A DNA stretch of 64,000 nucleotides, from positions 992,001-1,056,000 of the forward strand of contig OZ345382.1 of NCBI GenBank assembly GCA_977006965.1, given 5' to 3'. Shown one piece after another: positions 22,061-32,525 of the stretch (positions within the stretch are counted from its first letter, which is position 1; each line of letters starts with the position of its first letter). This DNA comes from Phymatolithon calcareum. Taxonomy: Eukaryota; Rhodophyta; Florideophyceae; Hapalidiales. The notes beneath the pieces are model-generated. The model was given only the letters and a program-made list of their open reading frames with translations, ran no database searches and was not told where the DNA came from. The position numbers and the translations under genes are program-made.

Positions 22061-25000
22061 ATGCATATGGCTACCGCCTTTGTTGGGCATGCCACTCTTC
22101 CTTTCCAACGATCCAGCCGCGGCAGTCAATCTCACCGGGATGCTCACTTCGTTCGAAAAGTACGCCACTCGTCGAAACGCCCACGCGTTAAGCATGCCCT
22201 ATGCATGACTTTAGGAACTCGTACGGCTTTGCGAAGATGGTATCGCACAGATTCGCCAGGACGCGCTGCATGCGCCGCTGCCCGTCGTGTATTCGGAAAG
22301 GGTGTTACAATATCCGCGGAGACCTGCTTCGTTGTCGCACTTGATGCCCCTCTCGCTTCACGTGATGAACTTGTCCTCGAGTGGCTTTTCGGTGAGACAT
22401 TTGCACGCGATGAGCTGCGCGACACACCGACTATTATCAGCGGACCAACAGGATCGGCTACCGCTGAGTTTGGACCACGCCTCTCCTTCCAGACCGCTTG
22501 GTCTGCAAACGCTGTGGCGATTGTCCGCGCGTGTGGTGTCACAGGCGTCCGTCGTATTGAACGTTTTCGTCGATACCGCGTCTCTGGTGTAGATGTTGAT
22601 CCCGTGAAAATGCGCATCTTCGCGGCGGCCGTGCACGACAGAATGACCGAGGCTGAGTATGCGCTTCCGGTCCAGGAACTTTACGCGGATACACCACCGG
22701 AGAAGACTCGCACGATCGATGTGCTGGCACGCGGCAAGGAAGCACTAGAGGAGGTGAACTCGGAACTTGGGCTTGGGTTCGACACACAGGATTTGGCGTA
22801 TTATTTGCAACTGTTTACGGACATGGGTCGCAATCCTACTGACGTCGAGTTGTTTGATCTTGCGCAGAGCAACAGCGAGCATTCGCGCCATTGGTTCTTC
22901 AAGGGGAAGCTTGTATTTGACGGCGAGGAAATCAAAGCTCCGCTCATGGACATCGTTCGCGAGACTCTCGACGCAAATCCTAGAAACTCAGTCATTGCTT
23001 TTGCTGACAACTCGTCCACTGTGCGTGGCGGACCTGTTCGCGTTCTTCGACCGAATATTGGGACGGATTCGTCGAGGTATGCGGTTGTAGAGAAAGACTT
23101 GGATATTTTGTATACGGCAGAAACACACAACTTTCCTTGTGCTGTCGCGCCCTTTCCTGGTGCTGAGACGGGCACTGGTGGACGAATCCGCGATACGGCA
23201 GCGACAGGCACAGGGTCTTTAGTCGGTGCGGCCACAGCTGGTTATGCTGTAGGTAATTTGCATATTCCTGGAGAAGTACGCTCGTGGGAGACGGACTCTT
23301 CCATAGCCGGGTATCCTGATCGGCTTGCGTCGCCTCTAAAAATTTTGCTTGACGCAAGTGATGGGGCGAGTGATTACGGCAACAAGTTTGGGGAACCGGT
23401 CATTGCTGGGTTTGCACGGGCGTATGGTCAGCGGTTGCCGAATGGGGAACGACGGGAGTTTGTGAAACCTATTATGTTTTCAGCAGGTATGGGGCTTATG
23501 GATCACGCGCATATTGAAAAAGGTCATCCGGACGTTGGATTAGTCGTCATGAAGATTGGCGGCCCTGCTTATCGTATCGGGCTTGGCGGTGGTGCCGCAT
23601 CCAGCATGACTCAGGGAGATAATAGGCAGGATTTAGACTTCAATGCTGTCCAGCGGGGAGATGCACAGATGGAGCAAAAAGCATACCGCGTCCTCAGAGC
23701 ATGCGTGGAGATGGGGGAGCGTAATCCCATTGTGTCCCTCCATGATCAAGGTGCAGGAGGAAATTGCAATGTGGTCAAGGAGCTGATATACCCAGAGGGC
23801 GCAAAAATTCATCTGCAAAACATTTGGATCGGGGATAAGACGCTTTCCGCACTTGAAATTTGGGGCGCAGAGTATCAAGAGCAGTTTGGTCTCTTGTTGA
23901 AACCTGAGTCCTTGCCCTTGTTTCAAGCGATTTGTGACCGTGAGTCCGTGGTTGCCACAGAACTGGGTCGAATAGACGGATCACGAAGAATAGTGCTGTG
24001 GGATGAAGTCCAAAAACAGGCCGTGGTGAACATGGATTTGGAGAAGGTTCTGGGTAGTCTGCCGCAGAAGACTTTTGTTGACAATCGGGTACAACCAAAC
24101 ACAGTACCTCTCAAAATTCCGAATTCAGATACCCTTCTTGACATTCTAACTCGAGTCTTGTCTCTCATGGGAGTCGGATCGAAACGCTTTCTGACGACAA
24201 AGGTCGACCGCAGCGTGACCGGGCTCGTGGCGCAGCAGCAAACTGTCGGGCCTCTGCAACTGCCCCTCGCAGATACAGGCGTTCTCGCAAAGTCATATTT
24301 CACGCTCGAAGGTTCCGCCACGGCGATTGGGGAGCGACCCGCGCTCACCGCACTTTCCCCCGCAGCGATGGCACGGATGAGCGTTGGTGAAATGCTTACA
24401 AACATCGGGAGTATAAAGCTGTCGGCTAGGGAGGATATCAAGTGCGAGGCAAATTGGATGTGGGCCGCTAAACTTCCCGGCGATGGGGCATCGCTTTACG
24501 ATGCGGCCGTCGCTATGCGCGATGTGATGATCGAGCTTGGCATTGCCGTTGATGGTGGAAAAGACTCACTGTCGATGGCGGCGAAGTGTCCCGCGCCGGA
24601 GGGCGGTGGTGAGGAAATGGTACGAGCCCCGGGTACACTTGTTATTTCGGGGTACTCGACAGTGCCAGATATTACAAGAAAAGTCATTCCGGATATTAAG
24701 CGACCGGGCGAGTCTGTTATTTTGCACGTCGATATTGCATGCGGGAAGCGGCGGCTTGGTGGAAGCGCGCTCGCGCAGGTTTATGGTCAGCTTGGGGAGA
24801 CACCTCCGGATGTGGACGACGCTCGTATCCTAATAGCCGCATTTGACGCTCTGCAAGGTCTCCTCGATGTGGACACATCAGAGTGCAAAATTCTGGCTTA
24901 TCATGACGTCAGCGACGGGGGGATTATAGTGAGTGCACTGGAGATGGCATTCGCAGGGAATTGTGGACTGGATTTGCTGTTCAATTCTTCAAATCTTGAC

Positions 25001-26161
25001 GTTGATTCCATTTCCGCGCTCTTTGCCGAAGAACTAGGACTGCTTATCGAAGTTGCCACCGAAGATGCCGATTTGGTTGCAAACACAATTCGAGAGACAG
25101 GAGCAGAATGCGTGACTCTGGCGAAAACTCGCAAAGATCGAACCATAACAGTGCTCGATGGCTCTCGCAACCTGCTCTCTGCTGATATGACATCACTGCG
25201 AGGGACATGGGAGAAAACATCCTTCGCATTGGAGCGGTTGCAAGCAACAGAATCATGCGTGAACGCGGAGGAAGTCGGTCTCGCTGACCGCACTGGGATT
25301 AGTTATGTTTTCCCTTATGCACCTAGGCGTACTGACGCAGCCATCCTTCATTCAGTGAATAAGCCCAAAGTGGCCATTGTGCGTGAGGAGGGGTCGAACG
25401 GGGACCGTGAAATGAGCGCAGCATTCCATCTCGCCGGCTTCGAGTCGTGGGATGTATCAATGAACGACATTCGTAACGGACGCGTGGATCTTGCAGACTT
25501 TCGCGGTGTTGCCTTTGTGGGAGGCTTCTCGTACGCCGATGTGCTCGACTCTGCAAAAGGTTGGGCGGGAGTGATTCGATTTCGGGAGAATGTGCGCTCT
25601 CAATTCGACACCTTCTTTGGTCGTAAAGACACGTTCTCTCTTGGCGTTTGCAATGGCTGTCAGCTTATGGCGTTGCTTGGCGCGGTGCCTTTCCCCGATA
25701 CAATTGCGGAGAGCGCGCAGCCTCGATTTATCGCAAATGAGTCTGCGAGATACGAGTCGCGTTTCATCACCGTTCGTATTGAGAAAAGTCCCGCAGTCAT
25801 GCTCGCCGGGATGGATGGGGCTCAACTTGGTGTGTGGATCGCGCACGGCGAGGGTCGCGCCTTCTTCCCGGACTCAACCGTTCTTGAGCAGGTCATAGGG
25901 GGCGAGCTTGCACCTTTGCGGTACGTCGACGACAGTGGTGAAATCGCCACGCAGTACCCATTCAATCCGAACGGGTCGGAAAGAGGCATTGCTGGGCTGT
26001 GTTCGCCGGATGGACGCCACCTTGCGTTAATGCCACACCCGGAGCGCAGCATTTTACCATGGCAGTGGCCGTTTTTGCCTGCAAATGAGGAGAAGTGGGA
26101 GATGTCACCGTGGATGAAGATGTTTCAGAATGCACGCGTTTGGTGCAAGGACACTGCATAG
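22061..26161 (+). CDS. PURL: Phosphoribosylformylglycinamidine synthase (FGAM synthase), large form
   Basis: This enzyme of de novo purine synthesis converts FGAR, ATP and glutamine to FGAM. The frame is open from 21944. I take the ATG at 22061 (GCCATG context), giving about 1366 residues against about 1300-1400 in plants. Numbering from 21944, the PurS-like domain starts near residue 125 (SAETCFVVALDA), the plant-type NSEHSRHWFF motif is at 310-319, and two PurM-like synthase halves follow (LHDQGAGGNCNVVKELIYPE). The C-terminal glutamine amidotransferase has FVGGFSYAD, nucleophile C1236 in GVCNGCQL, and H1365/E1367 in MPHPERS. The leader after 22061 begins MHMATAFVGHATLPF and is Arg/Ser-rich, like a plastid transit peptide, so plastid import is likely but inferred. 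No introns; all domains look intact. Confidence 0.95.
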   Translation: MHMATAFVGHATLPFQRSSRGSQSHRDAHFVRKVRHSSKRPRVKHALCMTLGTRTALRRWYRTDSPGRAACAAARRVFGKGVTISAETCFVVALDAPLASRDELVLEWLFGETFARDELRDTPTIISGPTGSATAEFGPRLSFQTAWSANAVAIVRACGVTGVRRIERFRRYRVSGVDVDPVKMRIFAAAVHDRMTEAEYALPVQELYADTPPEKTRTIDVLARGKEALEEVNSELGLGFDTQDLAYYLQLFTDMGRNPTDVELFDLAQSNSEHSRHWFFKGKLVFDGEEIKAPLMDIVRETLDANPRNSVIAFADNSSTVRGGPVRVLRPNIGTDSSRYAVVEKDLDILYTAETHNFPCAVAPFPGAETGTGGRIRDTAATGTGSLVGAATAGYAVGNLHIPGEVRSWETDSSIAGYPDRLASPLKILLDASDGASDYGNKFGEPVIAGFARAYGQRLPNGERREFVKPIMFSAGMGLMDHAHIEKGHPDVGLVVMKIGGPAYRIGLGGGAASSMTQGDNRQDLDFNAVQRGDAQMEQKAYRVLRACVEMGERNPIVSLHDQGAGGNCNVVKELIYPEGAKIHLQNIWIGDKTLSALEIWGAEYQEQFGLLLKPESLPLFQAICDRESVVATELGRIDGSRRIVLWDEVQKQAVVNMDLEKVLGSLPQKTFVDNRVQPNTVPLKIPNSDTLLDILTRVLSLMGVGSKRFLTTKVDRSVTGLVAQQQTVGPLQLPLADTGVLAKSYFTLEGSATAIGERPALTALSPAAMARMSVGEMLTNIGSIKLSAREDIKCEANWMWAAKLPGDGASLYDAAVAMRDVMIELGIAVDGGKDSLSMAAKCPAPEGGGEEMVRAPGTLVISGYSTVPDITRKVIPDIKRPGESVILHVDIACGKRRLGGSALAQVYGQLGETPPDVDDARILIAAFDALQGLLDVDTSECKILAYHDVSDGGIIVSALEMAFAGNCGLDLLFNSSNLDVDSISALFAEELGLLIEVATEDADLVANTIRETGAECVTLAKTRKDRTITVLDGSRNLLSADMTSLRGTWEKTSFALERLQATESCVNAEEVGLADRTGISYVFPYAPRRTDAAILHSVNKPKVAIVREEGSNGDREMSAAFHLAGFESWDVSMNDIRNGRVDLADFRGVAFVGGFSYADVLDSAKGWAGVIRFRENVRSQFDTFFGRKDTFSLGVCNGCQLMALLGAVPFPDTIAESAQPRFIANESARYESRFITVRIEKSPAVMLAGMDGAQLGVWIAHGEGRAFFPDSTVLEQVIGGELAPLRYVDDSGEIATQYPFNPNGSERGIAGLCSPDGRHLALMPHPERSILPWQWPFLPANEEKWEMSPWMKMFQNARVWCKDTA

Positions 26162-27788
26162 GGAGAATGGATGATGGGGAGTTAAAGCATAGGATAGGAT
26201 AGGAAAGCTGCAAGGGTAGCCTTGGGTACATTCCTTGCATACATTCCGGAAGATGCATTTGAATGCATGTTTCCAGTTTTGAATTCAAACCCATCTCGAA
26301 ATTCTGAACGGATGCCTTGATGCGATCCGCACGTGCGCCATTTTTGTGTACGCGCTCGAAGCTGGTCAGCTCCAGAGGCTATGGAAAACAAAATACAGTG
26401 AGAGAGATTTTGGTTTGATACAACTTTTAGTGTCAATGCACGTTGCCCCACCCTCCTGAAAGACCGAATCATTTGTGCGCAAGGGGTGCGACAGCTGGGG
26501 TGCTGACTTAATTGGGGTACGTCTTTATTTCGACATAGCTTTCGTATCAAGAGCGTTGGGTGCATGGCGGGCATGTTTCTTTTCGATTGCAGGTGGTTCG
26601 CGATATCACGGGAATCGAAAATAGGATCTTTTTTTACAGTAGAAAAATAATTCATTCTACTGCCCCTTTCGCATCAAACGCGAATGCATTTTGAATGCAT
26701 GAATAGGAGCCATCGCTGCCACACCGGCTGACACAACTGTCGTAGCTTGACCAAGCACTGGGTTCCGCGCTCTTCAAAAGTACCAGGGAAGTGTCGGTAT
26801 ATCGCGAAAATGAGCGAAAGCATTCTGTCTTCAAACTATGCTCTTGCTTACATTACTCGTGATAGTGACCAAGACCATGCGAAAGTGCAGCCGTGCTTCT
26901 TTTGGCGTGTATTTTTTATGACTGTCTATGAATCGAAGATTCGTGGCGGGAGCTCCAAAGCAATGGCCTGCATAGGAGTATCGATCGTACCGAAGGTTGT
27001 CTAATTGCTTAACAGAGTTTACAGGACGCTCCTCCCACAAGAAGAGCATTGGAGGCCGTGTTCAACGTGAGACGAGACGAGTGGATACAGTAGATCGGCG
27101 AGCGAAGTTTGCAATTTGTATCTTGGTAGCGCTCGATGAGAGGAATCACGCGTTTCACGTCGAAACTGACAAACCTTGAATCTCGAGAATGCTCTATGCC
27201 GCGCAATATTTTGAAAAATACAGGTAGGCGAGAGGACTTCGAGGGACTTGGGAGGATCGGGTCGGCAACGGGATGACTACAATAGAGGGGTTGAGATTGA
27301 AATTGAAAAATTGAAAAAATACCCGATTTGCAAGCATAGCGTATGATACCTGAATCAGATGCATCGGTGGTTGTTCAAAACATGTATTGATGTTATTTTT
27401 AGCGGGGTTGTTTTCTATTTTTTGAGTTTTGAATTCAAACCCTCTTTCCTCTGCTCTTGATCATTCCCGAACGGATATCTACTCTCTCCGTTCGAATCCA
27501 AAACAAGCCCAACATTGTCCATTTACCCACCCAGGCACACTCCGCGCTTCCATGTGGTCGTTACATCCGTCCACCGCATACATCTACTCCTCCGCGTCAT
27601 GGCGCCCTAGCTACCACCGACACTAACTGACAGCTGCATCGACAATAACAGTCACTGTCGTCTCCGACCGACAGCGATACCGTCGATCACCGCCTAAGAT
27701 ACCCGTCGCGCCCCCGGCAAGCGCATCGACAACGACATATTCGATCACAAGCGGAATAGGTCCTTCAACTTGCACGATCCGCGCAGCC
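26162..27788. other. Intergenic between PURL and the 27.8-kb ORF
   Basis: About 1.6 kb without a supported gene. The 157-codon minus-strand frame at 26182-26655 has no recognised domain. The motif TTGAATTCAAACC occurs twice (about 26277 and 27427), and GAATGCAT repeats lie near 26250 and 26682. The sequence from about 27450 becomes C/A-rich, as it does upstream of aldolase, and may be the promoter of the next ORF. Confidence 0.4.
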
Positions 27789-28379
27789 ATGGCGCCGACT
27801 AACTTCGCTCGCGCGGGTCCGATGCCTGCAATTTTCCGACGTCGTCGCCGTGCGCCTCTCGTTGCTGCCGTGCTACTACCTGGTCCGCCTGTCTTTTCGC
27901 GGCGGCCTGTACAAGTGCATCGCTTAGAGGAGTCTGCAGGCAGTGACGATCTCGTAAAACACCGTCGAGCTAGGACCACCAACGACGCTCAAGCGCTCCT
28001 TCTCCGACGCGTCAAACTTGCGCCATCCGCCCGCGAAGTGCTCAAGCAGGGAAATGCTGGTCTCATTAAGCTTGTGGCGCGGAAATCTAATCAGAGGATG
28101 ACTCCGGAACGATGTCCACCATCTTCGCCCATAAGATTGCTGGAACGACACTCGGAGACGAGCCCAGAACCATTGACAGATGCATCCGAAGCAGTGGATA
28201 TATCACAGGTATTGGTACAACCGTCGGTTGCGACCTCCGTACATAGAATTACCCCGGTTGCGGCCGGTTTGAAGCGAATGAACATTAACAGTACAGATAC
28301 TCCTGACGTCAACGATGCACCCAGCGACGAAAATGCGGACAGCGACAGACATGCGCACGACGCCATCAAATGTGCATAG
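27789..28379 (+). CDS. Hypothetical protein, 196 residues
   Basis: I do not recognise this protein. The ATG sits in a good context (GCCATGGCG). The N-terminal 45 residues are Pro/Ala/Arg-rich with an RRRRR cluster at 18-22. Residues 50-110 contain several basic patches (VKHRRARTT, LLRRVKLAPS). The C-terminal third is Ser/Thr/Asp-rich (DVNDAPSDENADSD). No membrane segment or metal motif is visible. It could be a small basic nuclear protein, or the frame could be fortuitous. The C/A-rich sequence in front and the convergent DNAJC9 gene 266 bp downstream give some support for a real gene. No intron signals stand out. Confidence 0.45.
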   Translation: MAPTNFARAGPMPAIFRRRRRAPLVAAVLLPGPPVFSRRPVQVHRLEESAGSDDLVKHRRARTTNDAQALLLRRVKLAPSAREVLKQGNAGLIKLVARKSNQRMTPERCPPSSPIRLLERHSETSPEPLTDASEAVDISQVLVQPSVATSVHRITPVAAGLKRMNINSTDTPDVNDAPSDENADSDRHAHDAIKCA

Positions 28380-28644
28380 TTCTGCTTCTCGGTGCTACAA
28401 TATTTTGTAATTCTGCAGTTTCTGATCTGCACTCCCCTCTCGGCGGAAAATGCATAACCTTTCTGCGATGGACAGAGCGCTCCCGACGTGTCGGCGTTTC
28501 GTGCAATATGGGCGAAAACTCTTCAGATGATCCTCGCGCACCATTTTTTAACTACTGCAACCTTACGATGCTAATTTTTTCAACACGAGAGACTAAAATA
28601 AATTAACATTGCTTCACCACATCTATTACTACATTCTGCTCCAT

Positions 28645-29484
28645 TTAGCGCTTCGGCTTATTGGGTCCCTTTTTCGTCCTCTTATTCACGCCCTGCGAAG
28701 AAGGTCCTGCCTTACGGCTCCTCTTCTTTTTCTCCTTCTCCGCCGCTTCCACACGAGCACACTCGTCCGCCAGTCCGTCAACCCAACTATCAAATTCGGC
28801 CGCTCTCGCCACATTTCGCGCTTTGAACTGTGCAACAAGGCTTGACATGTCATCGTCCTTTTTCTTCTTCCTGCCTTTCTTTTTCCCAGAATTATTCTCA
28901 GTCGACGCACCCTGCTTCCGCGGCTTGACATCCTTCGCTCGCTTGCGTAGCGCCTTCTTCGCAGCATGATACTTCGGCATTTTCTCGCCCTCCTCCTCGA
29001 GAATCTCGTCGAATATGTCACAATACCGCTCGAGGTCTTCCGGCTCAGAGTATGGGATAAAGTCAAGAACCTTCCGAACATCACCCTCAAAGCGACGGAA
29101 GAACAGCGTGAGGTCTTCTCGCTCCATATCCGAAAAGCGGTACTCGGTGGAGAATTGCTCGATATCCTCAGCAGATATGGGCGCTGCACGTGCGCCGTTT
29201 GCGCGCGCAAACGCCGCACCGACGCCGTCGGCCTCTTCGGAAAGACCAGCCTCGCCGAACTGGTCGTAAACGCGTCGAGTTTCGACATTGAACAACGCAT
29301 TATACGCCCGTTGCAATGATTGGAATGCCTCTTTCGCCTCCTCGGTATCACCGGCGCGGTCTGGGTGACATTTTAGCGCCGCGCGACGGTAGCCCTTGCG
29401 AATCTCGGCCGCTGTTGCGTCGGGCGCAACGCCGAGCAGATCATAGTACGCAGTCTCTCGCACGCTCGTGGACGCTGCTGCCAT
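28645..29484 (-). CDS. DNAJC9: DNAJC9-like J-domain co-chaperone
   Basis: This 279-residue protein starts with a J domain (residues 12-76: YYDLLGVAPDATAAEIRKGY, the HPD motif at 40-42, then RRVYDQFGEAGL) that stimulates Hsp70. The middle section (about 100-180) matches the DNAJC9 pattern: an ISAEDIEQFSTEYRFSDMER block, then EGDVRKVLDFIP and MPKYHAAKKALRKRAKDVKP. In animals this protein is a nuclear co-chaperone that binds histones H3-H4. Lys-rich clusters around 195-212 (KKKGRKKKKDDD) and at the C-terminus (KRTKKGPNKPKR) are likely nuclear signals. Full length against the human protein (260 residues). It is intronless and convergent with the unknown ORF to its left. The J domain is certain; the DNAJC9 assignment is likely. 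Confidence 0.88.
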   Translation of the reverse strand: MAAASTSVRETAYYDLLGVAPDATAAEIRKGYRRAALKCHPDRAGDTEEAKEAFQSLQRAYNALFNVETRRVYDQFGEAGLSEEADGVGAAFARANGARAAPISAEDIEQFSTEYRFSDMEREDLTLFFRRFEGDVRKVLDFIPYSEPEDLERYCDIFDEILEEEGEKMPKYHAAKKALRKRAKDVKPRKQGASTENNSGKKKGRKKKKDDDMSSLVAQFKARNVARAAEFDSWVDGLADECARVEAAEKEKKKRSRKAGPSSQGVNKRTKKGPNKPKR

Positions 29485-30090
29485 TCCGTGGGAGGACGGA
29501 GCACTGGAGCAGATGCTGCCGCTCTTTCTCTACGGGATACTGCGTGCTGAATCCAGAAGCGGTGTGAAGACTAAATGAATGATGAAGGTAGGATTAGCGC
29601 AATGTATTTGGCGCGAATGTATGCTATTGGTAAAAGAGCAAATCAAGACCTGCGATTATTTTTGGGTTGAATCGGCAAATCGTATTCCTCCACGTCCTCG
29701 CGTGGGAGTCACTGTAATGATTCGGGTGTCAGTGTAGTCATGGCGGCTCATGCCTTGAAAGGCATAACCTTGAGCCTCAACCTGTTACCTGCGCAGGGTG
29801 GAGAAAGATGATGGGGAAAACTTCTCCGGAATGAGGAACTTCCAGATAAGAGTAATACGGGACAGCGCAATTATTCCTCTGGCCATGCTAGGCGAAACGC
29901 CAATCGAAAAATCTTACCAAAAGGATATGTAGAGCGAGCTTAGAGGGTCGGCGTGGGCGGTACAAAGAGCTTGAAAAAGGGTTTCCCGAAGTTTTCGAAA
30001 GCGGTAGCTGAGGTGACAACGGCGGTGAACATAAAGTAGTTGGGAGCATTTTGCAGCGTTCTTTCATGCCCCGGGAAATCCTTTCCGTGC
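29485..30090. other. DNAJC9 5' region and unrecognised DNA
   Basis: The DNAJC9 promoter should lie just right of 29484. The minus-strand frame at 29888-30187 runs into the left arm of the TIR element and is not supported as a gene. Confidence 0.4.
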
Positions 30091-30322
30091 GTGAAAATCT
30101 TTGAAGAAATTCGCTAAATGGCCAGAAAATTGGGAAATATTCGCTAAATAGACACCTTAGCCACACCTCATCCGTCACGCAGAGCACTTTGCCACATTAA
30201 CATTTATGGCGTGCATCACTCTCTGCTCAAGTGGCATCTCCGCCATCGCAGGCGGTGAGGTCGAAGATCGTGGAGTGAGAAGCACCTAAAGCACAGCGAT
30301 GAAGATCGTGCCGTTCTGTGGT

Positions 30323-31540
30323 CAGGGGTTGCGCCAATTCCATTGTTTGAGATTGCAGTCCCGGGTGAAATTTATCAATTTAATTGCTCCGTTTTGTTTG
30401 CAGCAATTCGCATTGCAATTGGAAGGCTTCCTACAATATAGACATCAATACTAAGATAGCTGTTCATCGCCTTTTCACGTTCCTTGAGCTTCATACCATT
30501 GACGATTGAACTGTGAACGACGACCCGGATCTCAACTTCTCGACAAGAACGGCTCGGTATATCTCTAGCAAATGTTCTTCGCTTCCACCTCCAATGCAAT
30601 GCTTGAGATGATTGTACGGGTTGGAGAACCCAGTACCCTTTTCGAAGAAAAACTCACTTTCTCCGGGACGCTGATCACTCTTTGAGCAGAGATAGACGCA
30701 AAATGGCACATTCCGTCGAGTTAGGCCTACTTGACGCGAGTGTATATCACGGGTTTGTTCTCAAATGAGCTTCATCAGCAGCTGCACAACTTGTTTCTGC
30801 TTTGGTGTCGGTGAAGGTAGTGTCATCGCTAGTACAGCGGAATGTGCTGGAACGTTGAACGAGGTCTGGTAGATGGGTTGGACTCGTCTGTGAAGGGCAA
30901 TGCGTGAGAATTTCGGAGAAGGCTGATAGGTTTCAAATCAAGAGATCTAATGCTATCCCTTTTATACTTGAGATTGAACCATCGTGACTGCTGGACTCTA
31001 ATCGTAGCTAAAGACATTCAAGCCGTTGTTCTGTATCTGGCTGGTAAATTGATCGATACAGCTAAGTAGATGATAGCAATGAATAGGCCCATTGTTGAAA
31101 CCGTTTGGAGTCCAACGGCTCAATCTCGTCTTTATGTAACATAGCAAGAAGTAGCCATGGCCCAAGTTTCATAGATGTTTTGATGGCATGCAGAACGTAC
31201 TCTGGGTATTACTAGAACAAAAACCACGTACAGGACATAAGGTAAGTACGTTGATTCTTGCATCCGATTATTGTGCTGTGTCTAATGTTCATCTACGTAC
31301 TCTGGGTATTATTGAACAAAGACCACGTACTGAACGTGAGGTGAGTACGTTGATTCCCTCAACATTCTGCTTTACTCCCCCCCCCCCCCATAACATTCCC
31401 CTGCTCCAATGCTCATCTACTTCGATCCTCAGTATTAGGTGCGACCAATTCGAATTGCAATTCAGTTCGAAGAACCAATTTGGGTGGAATTGGGAAAAAT
31501 TGCAATTAAATTGATAGCAATGGAATTGGCGCAACCCCTG
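30323..31540 (-). mobile_element. hAT element 2, internally deleted, intact ends
   Basis: The perfect terminal inverted repeats are at least 20 bp (CAGGGGTTGCGCCAATTCCA at 30323; complement ending at 31540). They are flanked by the 8-bp target duplication TCTGTGGT at 30315-30322 and 31541-31548. Both terminus type and duplication length are diagnostic of hAT. It is 1218 bp long and carries only the N-terminal part of a transposase. A tandem pair (31195-31257 and 31295-31357, offset exactly 100 bp) and a C homopolymer of about 12 (near 31378-31390) are inside. Undamaged ends imply a fairly recent insertion. Confidence 0.9.
30375..30715 (-). pseudogene. N-terminal fragment of hAT transposase
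   Basis: The minus-strand frames give FEKGTGFSNPYNHLKHCIGG and, after a shift, MKLKEREKAMNSYLSIDV. These align with VEKGIGYSNPFKHNKKCISD and the MTARERAMFAYIDLV block of hAT element 1 at 36271. This is the BED-like N-terminal region. The RNase H fold and dimerisation domain are absent. Confidence 0.65.
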
Positions 31541-31828
31541 TCTGTGGTCAGTGGTCTACGCCAGAACTGAGCAGTATGCTCACGAGGAACTGTCATCCGC
31601 GCGGAGAACTTGCTTGTGGAGCCGGAGACCATCGAAAATGGCACGCTGGGATGTGCTTTTCGCAGAGAAATGAGTGTTGTGAGTCCAACTTAGCAGACGA
31701 ATACTAGGAGGTACATAGAGTGCTCTGTGTAACCGATAAGAAGTAAGTGTGACTAAGGGGTCCATTTAGCGAATTTTCCTCACTTTTCTGACCGTTTAGC
31801 GAATTTCCTTCATTAGGATGATTTTCGT

Positions 31829-32432
31829 GTTCGTAATATTGGTTGATCAATTCACGTAACTGCGGTGAATTTACTAGGCGTTGGGGCTGGACGTATATTC
31901 ACGTAGTAGTGATAGACATGTAACAAATAGATTATTTTGCCTCTGGAGAGCTGTGAGCTCTTGGAGCTTCTGAATGCTGGAAGAATCTTAGAAAAGGCTA
32001 TATACGGACTCAAGTCAATCGACAACGCTACTCTTCTTGCAAGCCAAAAGGGGAAAACCCGCAGAGGCGCCACAATTTTAGTGAGTGGGAGCTTGTGCTG
32101 AGGTCTTCACTCAGGTTCATACAGCGTCACAACGAGATTGCTTAGAGTGTCGTCTGTAAAACCGTGTATCTGTACTGAAGCTAAACTTAACGTACGAAAT
32201 GGCTCTTGTGGACTGGAATCGGCTATCTTGTGGATTATTTTGTGCGAGATCTACAAAATAGTCGACTCATTTCCGGAGTAGCCACTTCGTACCATATGTT
32301 CAGCCTCGGTACAACACAATGGTTTTAATGACGTTCTATACTGGCACCACACTGCCGGCAAATTATATTTCTATGCTGGACGAAGCGACAAGTCCCGCGT
32401 GTCTCACTAGTGTTACCAGGAGTATAGGAGAA
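31829..32432. other. No supported gene
   Basis: AT-rich DNA between the TIR element and the repeat T fragment, with only short frames and no recognised repeat. Confidence 0.4.
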
Positions 32433-32525
32433 TAGAGTGTGACCGCCACGGAAGAGTGAGAAGCTGCCCTGTTCCTCAAATTGAGGTGTTGGGTGCTTTT
32501 AAAATAAAACATCACATATCCCTTT
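32433..32525 (+). repeat. Repeat family T, 3' end fragment
   Basis: It matches the 3' region of T copies 1 and 2 (GAGAAGCTGCCCTGTTCCTC, then a GCTTTTAAAATAAA block). Only about 90 bp are present. Confidence 0.6.

Larger units (their letters stand above)
30091..31828. mobile_element. TIR element with TTCGCTAAA sub-repeats, interrupted by a hAT
   Basis: The left arm (about 30091-30169) and right arm (about 31747-31828) are inverted copies of roughly 60-75 bp. Each holds the motif TTCGCTAAA twice, about 30 bp apart, and an inner TTAG(C/T)CACAC block. Without the hAT inserted between them the element would be about 0.5 kb, so it is non-autonomous. Superfamily unknown, and no target duplication could be fixed. 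Confidence 0.6.

Noticed and set aside
27480-27500. GTTCGAATCC resembling a tRNA B box
   Set aside because: No A box, acceptor stem or anticodon arm could be folded around it.
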